From positions 17,210,457 to 17,274,456 of the forward strand of contig CM040442.1 in the NCBI GenBank assembly GCA_022749755.1: a stretch of DNA of 64,000 nt, written 5' to 3'. The notes below the pieces were generated by a model. That model was not told the DNA's origin. It worked only from the letters and a program-made list of their open reading frames with translations, and searched no databases. How positions within the stretch are numbered: the stretch's first letter is position 1; each line of letters starts with the position of its first letter. This document shows, piece by piece, positions 58,214-64,000 of the stretch. Source of the DNA: Azadirachta indica (taxonomy: Eukaryota > Streptophyta > Magnoliopsida > Sapindales > Meliaceae). The translations under genes were made by a program, and so were the position numbers.

Positions 58214-60147
58214 ATGGAGTACTTCATTGAGCTGATGGAGGTGCAGGAAGGTGCAAGCCTTTTTTCCATCTTTGATTTTTTTTTTATGCTTGTCTGTTCC
58301 TCGTGTTCAAAACTTGGAGAAGTTAAGTGCAAAAGAATTAGTACATGTTGGAGTCATCCTTGATATGCGACCATGGCCGGGGAGGATCAGCCATATCTGC
58401 ATTTCCATGGCGATCACTGATTTTTATGCTTTAAATACTCACTACAAAACAAGGCCATGAATAGACATTCATATTATACAAATTTATAAAGCAATAGGTC
58501 TAATCCTATTTAAGACTTCTAGGGAATATAAATGTAAATTTTTGGTTCTATAGCTTCTGTTCATATAAAGGTGCATTTAGACCAAAGCATCACTACAAAA
58601 ATTATAGCTGTGATCATGCTTAATTTTCTTGTAGTCATCAACTACGTATAAAGCATTGCTTAAGTTAAGTTGTTTCAATCAAAGTCAAATTTACTCATGT
58701 ATTGATACCTGTGTTCATGCATCAAATTAATGTATTCATGAGATTAAAGAATCGTCTATTTTCAAGTCCAGCCTTGAATTGATAGCAATCATAAGCGCAG
58801 AATTATCAACTGAAGGGAAAATTTTGGCGAAATTAGGATCCATAGCTTAAATTCCTATCATTTATCTCTTTTCAAATATCCCTTCTTTCCACCACTCTTA
58901 TTCTATTCAAATTGATCAAGATCAAGCTTCTTAAGCCCAAGGCATTGCTGATGTTATCACATCCTTTAGATGGAAAGAAGTTATGCTCATCTATGAGGGC
59001 AATACATTGGGGAGGGAGATCTTTGCTTAGATGTTTAATTCCTTGCAAGAGAGTGGTATTCATATTTCTCAGATGATTGCCATTCGAACTCCGTTTGCTG
59101 ATGATAAAATCGTGGAACGTTGTCTCTGCTCATGACTTTACAAACAAAGGTTTGTTGTGCATGTGTCGCATTCTCTTGCTTCTCGCTTATTCTTAAATGC
59201 TAAGAAGTTAGGTATGATGAGTAAGGGGTATTCTTGGATTGTAACTGAGACAACTATGAATTTCTTGCATTCAATGGACCCATGGATTGTTGAGTCCATG
59301 GAAGGGGTTTTGGTTATGAAGCATTATATCCCGTCATCCAGAAAGCTCCACAATTTGACTCTAAGGTGGAGAATGAAGATGTTTAATTATGATCCGAATG
59401 CTGAGGTATTAGAATTAGATGTCAATGGAATTCTCGCATATGATGCAGTTTAGGTTCTAGGGAAAGCAGCAGAAAAAGCTGAAAACGGGGGTTTCTAAAA
59501 GTGAAAATTGCAACACAAAACTCCACTTATTGGATTTAGCCATTATCCAATCTCCTAAAAAAGGTTTGATATATTACAAGGAGATACAAAACTGTAGGTT
59601 AAAAGGTTTAAATGGTGATTTTCAACTAACAAACGTGAAACTTATTTCAAGGGCATTTGAAATCGTAAATGTGATTGCAATAGGCAAAGGTGGCTTAAGA
59701 AGAGTAGGATTCTAGACTTTAGCAACTGGGATTACAAAAGAAATGAATTCACTTGTCAAAACGGATTCCTCTCTACCAAATGACCTTGAAGCCATTATAT
59801 GGCCAAGAGGATTTGCAGCCATAACAGGAAGCAGTGGTAAGAAGTTAAGGATTGGTGTTCCGGTGAAAAGTGGATTTAGAGAATTAGTGAATGTGGTTCA
59901 TGACTCTCAAACCAATGCCACTGCTGTAGATGGTTTTTGTATAGACGCACTCAACAGTGCCCTTGATTCTTTAATATAGGAAGTGTCTTACGAGTTTATT
60001 CCCTTTGAGGATGTCAGTAGATCTTATAATGATCTTGTCAATCAGATTTATCTCCAGATATGTATAGATTAGTTTTTCTTATGTATGTTGATTATCAGCA
60101 ATGCTTTTAGTTAATAACAAATCCTGATAAAGATATGACAATTTATA
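58214..60147 (+). pseudogene. GLR copy D, degraded pseudogene
   Basis: The start ATG at 58214 and the following residues match copy C, then a small deletion in the 'gtgcagaggaag' stretch shifts frame. The exon 1 tail and its donor are gone (break near 58456). Exon 2 begins at 58772 after a mutated 'tccag'. About 19 bases are missing right after it, and several stops follow (for example near 58848, 59029, 59451, 59713 and 59976). The better-preserved stretches are 59157-59453 and 59743-59979. Exon 2 ends at 60057 followed by 'atatgt', the same AT donor as copy B, while the upstream cryptic GT of B is here AT as well. Homology stops at about 60147 inside intron 2, where gypsy gag begins. Exons 3-5 are absent from the window. 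Confidence 0.9.
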
Positions 60148-60760
60148 ATGTTACCTTATCTTGGAAGTTCAAGATGCCACAGCTTGACTCTACAGTAGGC
60201 AATCAAACCCAATAGCCCATGTGAAAATTTTTTAAAACTTGATGTTGGTTCAAAGAGCACCTAATGAAATGATATGTAAGGTGTTGGAAACACTACTTTA
60301 AGTGGGTCAGCAAGAACATGGTACAAGAAGTTTCCATCAAGAAGTATAAAAGACTTCGCTACCTTCGGTAGCAAGTTTGTACACCATTTCCAAGAGGCTA
60401 AGCTGCCGACCAAGGATTCCTGTTCTCTCTAATATATTAAACAAAAAGGGTAAGAGCCGTTGCATAAGTATGTGAAGCGTTACTATAATAAGGTGATACA
60501 AATGGGTATTTACAAAGAATCGAAAACCTTGAGAAACTTTTGGTGCAACCTCTACATTGACCTTTTATGGATATCATTTGAGAAGAGATCACCCACCTCA
60601 TATCAGGAGGCTTACGATCGTGCCAATAAGCAAATTGTCATTGAAGAAAAGCGTAACATAAAAGAGAAGAGAGCAAAGGTTGAAGATTTTAGTGAAAAGG
60701 GGAAGAAGAGGAAGAAGAAGGATGCTAAATTGCCCAAACCTGTCCCTCCTCAGTAGGGAT
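60148..60760 (+). pseudogene. Tat-like gypsy gag remnant (second element)
   Basis: 'ggaagttcaagatgccaca' repeats the gag start seen at 23683. An open stretch at 60460-60756 has YNKVIQMGIYKESKTLRNFW and a very basic tail (KEKRAKVEDFSEKGKKRKKK). No LTR precedes it, so the element begins inside gag at the GLR junction. Confidence 0.7.
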
Positions 60761-61760
60761 TAGTTCTACATCAATAAGATAGTCATAGGGCACTATTGCC
60801 TTATAAGCACCCGCCTCAGTCGAGATCAAAGGCATTAAGGCCCCAACCTTCGCTATTACCAAAGGAAGTGTCTTTTCCACCAAGAAGAAAATCTACTATT
60901 GCACAAACCTATCATCCCTTAAATGTGTCAAGGGAATGAATGTTTTATGCCATAAAGAGCAAAGGCCTATTGACAAAGCCGCTTGAGTTGGCCACCCCCC
61001 CTTCCAAAAGAAATCTTAAAAAGTATTGTGATTTTTATGAAAATTATAAACATAATATAGCAGATTGTTTGATCTAGGTGAGCAGATTCGAAATTTGATC
61101 AACAATGGATGCTTGAAGGAATTCCTACTCGAGGTAAAAAGCATCCCATGTTACCAAAGACAAAGATTTTACAAGCATGATCTTAAGAGGACCCAAATTA
61201 GCAGGGGACTTCAACCGGGCAAGGAAAACTTATGCTAAAAGTCATACCCTATCCTAATACTACCAAAAAATTTACTTTGCAAGGAGGATTTTTAAACTAC
61301 CTAAAGTGGTTTTCACACCCATTATATTCACCAAAGAGGACACTCAAGATGCGATGTACCCCTATAATGACACCCTGGTCACCACTGTAAGAATTGCCAG
61401 TAAGGATGTAGCCCGTATCCTTATTGATGCAAGAAGCTCGGTAAACATACTATTCAAAGAAGCATTGGACAAATTGGGCTTGAGTTTAGCAAGAATGTAG
61501 CAAGTCGTAACCCGACTCAACGATTTCACTGAAGACTAGCTGATGCTATGTGGTAGCGTCACCATAATCGATTATTGTTGAATAAGAGCCTGCTCAACTA
61601 ATCACCGTGGTTGATTTCGTGGTTGTTGACCGTCCAAGCTCCTGCAATGTAATCTTAGGAAGACCATTCCTTATAACAACTAAAGGAGTCCTCTTCACAT
61701 ATCACCTAAAGCTGAAGTTTTTGGTTGGTGTCTAGGTCAGGGTTGACAAGAGGGACTAGC
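60761..61760 (+). pseudogene. Tat-like gypsy zinc-knuckle and protease region
   Basis: A zinc-binding-like CDFYENYKHNIADC lies near 61026-61067. The protease active-site region reads LIDARSSVNILF (61420-61455), where plant gypsy proteases usually have D-[TSN]-G-S, so the catalytic triad is mutated. It is followed by VVDRPSSCNVILGRPFL near 61623-61670. Stops separate the pieces. Confidence 0.75.
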
Positions 61761-62029
61761 TAGCTACAAGAAGGTGCTATGCCACCTTAGTTGGGAAATG
61801 TCATCAGGTTTCTATCCTTAACCCGCAAGTAATTGAAGTTGAGTAGCAAGGTGAGCCCATAAAGGAGTTGGAAGCAACTCAGATCAGATAAGATGATTCG
61901 GCAAAAATAGTTAAAGTAGATCCCAGCTCACCTTAAATGTCAGGACATCCTTCGTGGAGTTTTTCACTAAGTATTCGAATGTGTTTCTTAGAGTTACAAT
62001 GATATGACAAGCATCGATCTTGGCATCAT

Positions 62030-62720
62030 CTCTCACCTACTCAATGTAGATCCTACTTGCCAACCAATCCACCAAAAATAACAAGCTTTCAACCAAGAAT
62101 GTTGCGATAAAATCAAAAAGAAAGTTGATAAGCTACTACAAGCTGAGTTTATTCGTGAAGTAAAATATTCAGAATGGGTCTCCAACATTGTGTTGGTAAA
62201 GAAGCTCAACGGGAAATAGTGTATGTGCATCGATTTCATCAACCTGAATAAGGCATGCCCCAAGAATAGCTTTCCACTCCCTTGGATAGATCAGTTGGCG
62301 ATGCCACAACTAGGCATGAATTGCTTAGCTTTATGAACGCCCTTTCTAGTTACAATTAGATGAAAATGTATGCCCTAGATAAGGAGGGAATCTTCTTCAT
62401 CATGAACAAAGGACTTTATTGCTATACAGTAATGCCTTTTAGCTTGAAAAATACAGAGGCTATATATTAACACTTAGTAAATAAACTGTTCAAAGAGTAG
62501 ATCAGCAAGACCATAGAAATGTATGTAGACGATATGATCACCAAGTCGATGAGGATAGCTAACCATGTGTCCCACCTCAGAGAGACGTTTGACGTGTTGA
62601 GGAAGTTTGGTCTGAAACTTAACCAGAAAATTACGCCTTTGAGGTGGCAGCCAGGAAATTTCTAATCTATGTGATTCATCAAAAGGCGATAGAGACTAAT
62701 CCGGAAAATATCCAAGTCAT
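62030..62720 (+). pseudogene. Tat-like gypsy reverse transcriptase remnant
   Basis: Readable boxes in order: KLLQAEFIREVKYSEWVSN (62130-62180), LVKKLNGK then a stop, MCIDFINLNKACPKNSFPLP (62220-62280), GLYCYTVMPFSLKN (62410-62450) and MYVDDMITKS (62520-62550), the catalytic YVDDM. Multiple stops, some from TGG-to-TAG changes. This arrangement is diagnostic of Ty3/gypsy reverse transcriptase. Confidence 0.85.
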
Positions 62721-64000
62721 CTTAGAGATGAGATCACTCCGGACAACCAAGTAAATACAGAGCTTAGCAGGGAGAATTGTTGCATTGAGCCGATTTGTGT
62801 CTAAGTGCATGGATCGATGTCACCCCTTTTTTCAAGCCATAAAAAAGGGTAAAGGGCAACAATAGAGTGAAGATTGTGAAGTTATTTTTCAGGAATTGAA
62901 GACTTATTTAACTAATCCACTAATCTTAGCTAAGCTTTAAGTAGAAGACAACTTGTTGATATATTTGGTAGTGTCTGTAACCGCAGTGAGGTTGATTCTT
63001 ATATGAAAAAAGAAATGAAGGTTGCAGAAGCTAGTGTACTACATTAACAAGGCGTTGACTGATGTGGAAGAAAGGTATCCCAAATAAGAGCAACTTACGT
63101 TGGCATTGGTTATGTCATCAAGAAGGTTATGGCCATACTTCCAAGCCCACCCAAGTAGTATAATAACTAACTTCCCTCTTAGACAAATGCTATATAAGTC
63201 AGAGAGTTCAGAAAGGCTTATGAAGTAGTGTATGAAGCTTAGCAAATTTGACATTCATTAGCACCCACAGAATGCAATTGAGGGACAAGTCATAGTCGAC
63301 TTTGTTGTTGAGTTCACTCCTGATTTAGAGAGCTTAGATGTGGACATAAACCTAGGTAAAGACGGAGAAATTAGGACCTCTTCATCATAGATCCTCTACT
63401 TAGATGGATATCTAGCTCACAAGGGAGTAGAGCTGGAATAGTAATTATCAAGCCAGATGGGGTTAAAGTAAGCTATGTATTGAAATTCGAGTTTAAATCC
63501 TCTAATAATGAGGCCGAATACAAAGCATTGATCGTCAGGCTCAAGATGGCAAGAAACCTAAGAGCTGAGCAGTGATTCCTAATTCATCATGCATTAGGTC
63601 AATGATGAGTATCAGACAAAAGAGGATAATATGGTAGCTTACCTGAGGGAGGCCAAGGAGTTGATATGGCAATTTAGACAAGTCAGGTTGTAGCAAATTT
63701 CAAGGGAGAAGAATTATAGAGCTAAAATTCCCTTACCTGATACCGTGCTAGTTGAGGTTCTGTCTAGGTCATCTATAAAAAAGAATACTGAAGTAGTCCA
63801 CTGTATCTCGAGTACTTCATCCTAAATGAACCCCATTATAGAATATTTGGAGGAATAACAACTCTCCGAGGATAAAGAGGTGGCAAGAAAGCTCAAGAAT
63901 TTGAGGGTGTGTTGTACAGATGAAGTTTCACCATGCTGTACTTGAGGTGTCTACATCCAAATTAGGCCAATTATGTCTTGAAGGAAATTCATGAGAGAGC
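62721..64000 (+). pseudogene. Tat-like gypsy RNase H region, truncated by the window
   Basis: The connection region 62760-63250 carries LSRFVSKC and the retroviral-type RNase H remnant around 62880-63240. It is followed by YLDG near 63400 and SSNNEAEYKALI at 63497-63532, the motif of the second (archaeal-type) RNase H found in Tat-lineage elements. Frame changes are frequent. Integrase would lie beyond the end of the window. Confidence 0.7.

Overview
This is AT-rich plant nuclear DNA, most likely from a eudicot. The signs are spliced genes with GT..AG introns and plant-type ligand-gated channels, dense plant LTR retrotransposons (Ty1/copia, Tat-like and Athila-like Ty3/gypsy), and small hAT- and Mutator-like non-autonomous elements. 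I cannot name the species from the sequence.

The backbone is a decayed tandem array of clade-II-like plant glutamate receptor-like (GLR) genes on the + strand. Traces of six copies are visible. A (1153-3914) has frameshifts and stops and lost its 3' end. B (6837-10181) has five exons that join into one open frame of 880 codons. A third copy is only a scrap of exon 1 (about 18217-18262), cut from its upstream region by a solo LTR. E (41830-42229) is a rearranged fragment beside a nested retrotransposon. C (45560-48457) lost exon 4. D (58214-60147) is heavily mutated and stops at a retroelement junction. Each copy sits in a duplicated module: about 1.7 kb of upstream sequence, the gene, and several kb of AT-rich downstream sequence. 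Some upstream modules have no gene after them.

The array is invaded by mobile DNA. At 16491-18210 lies a solo LTR of a Tat-like gypsy family. From about 22880 to 41829 there is a gypsy compound (gag remnant, antisense LTR-like piece, truncated 5' LTR, non-pol internal region, 3' LTR). Its 3' LTR is split by a nearly complete, mutated 9.56-kb SIRE-like copia element on the minus strand (31648-41204). That copia element has a matching 5-bp target duplication, a tRNA-iMet primer site, a polypurine tract, gag-pol remnants and an extra ORF. A 2.2-kb hAT-like element (49314-51528) carries a tRNA-like pol III box pair. A long-terminal-inverted-repeat element lies at 20411-21200. Athila gag (about 55480-56930), an antisense LTR fragment (about 57030-57498) and a decayed Tat-like gag-pol (about 60148-64000, running off the window) complete the right side.

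Only copy B is a plausible functional gene, and its second intron begins with AT rather than GT. An in-frame cryptic GT donor 12 nt upstream could rescue it. The other GLR copies and all retroelement coding regions visible here are broken.
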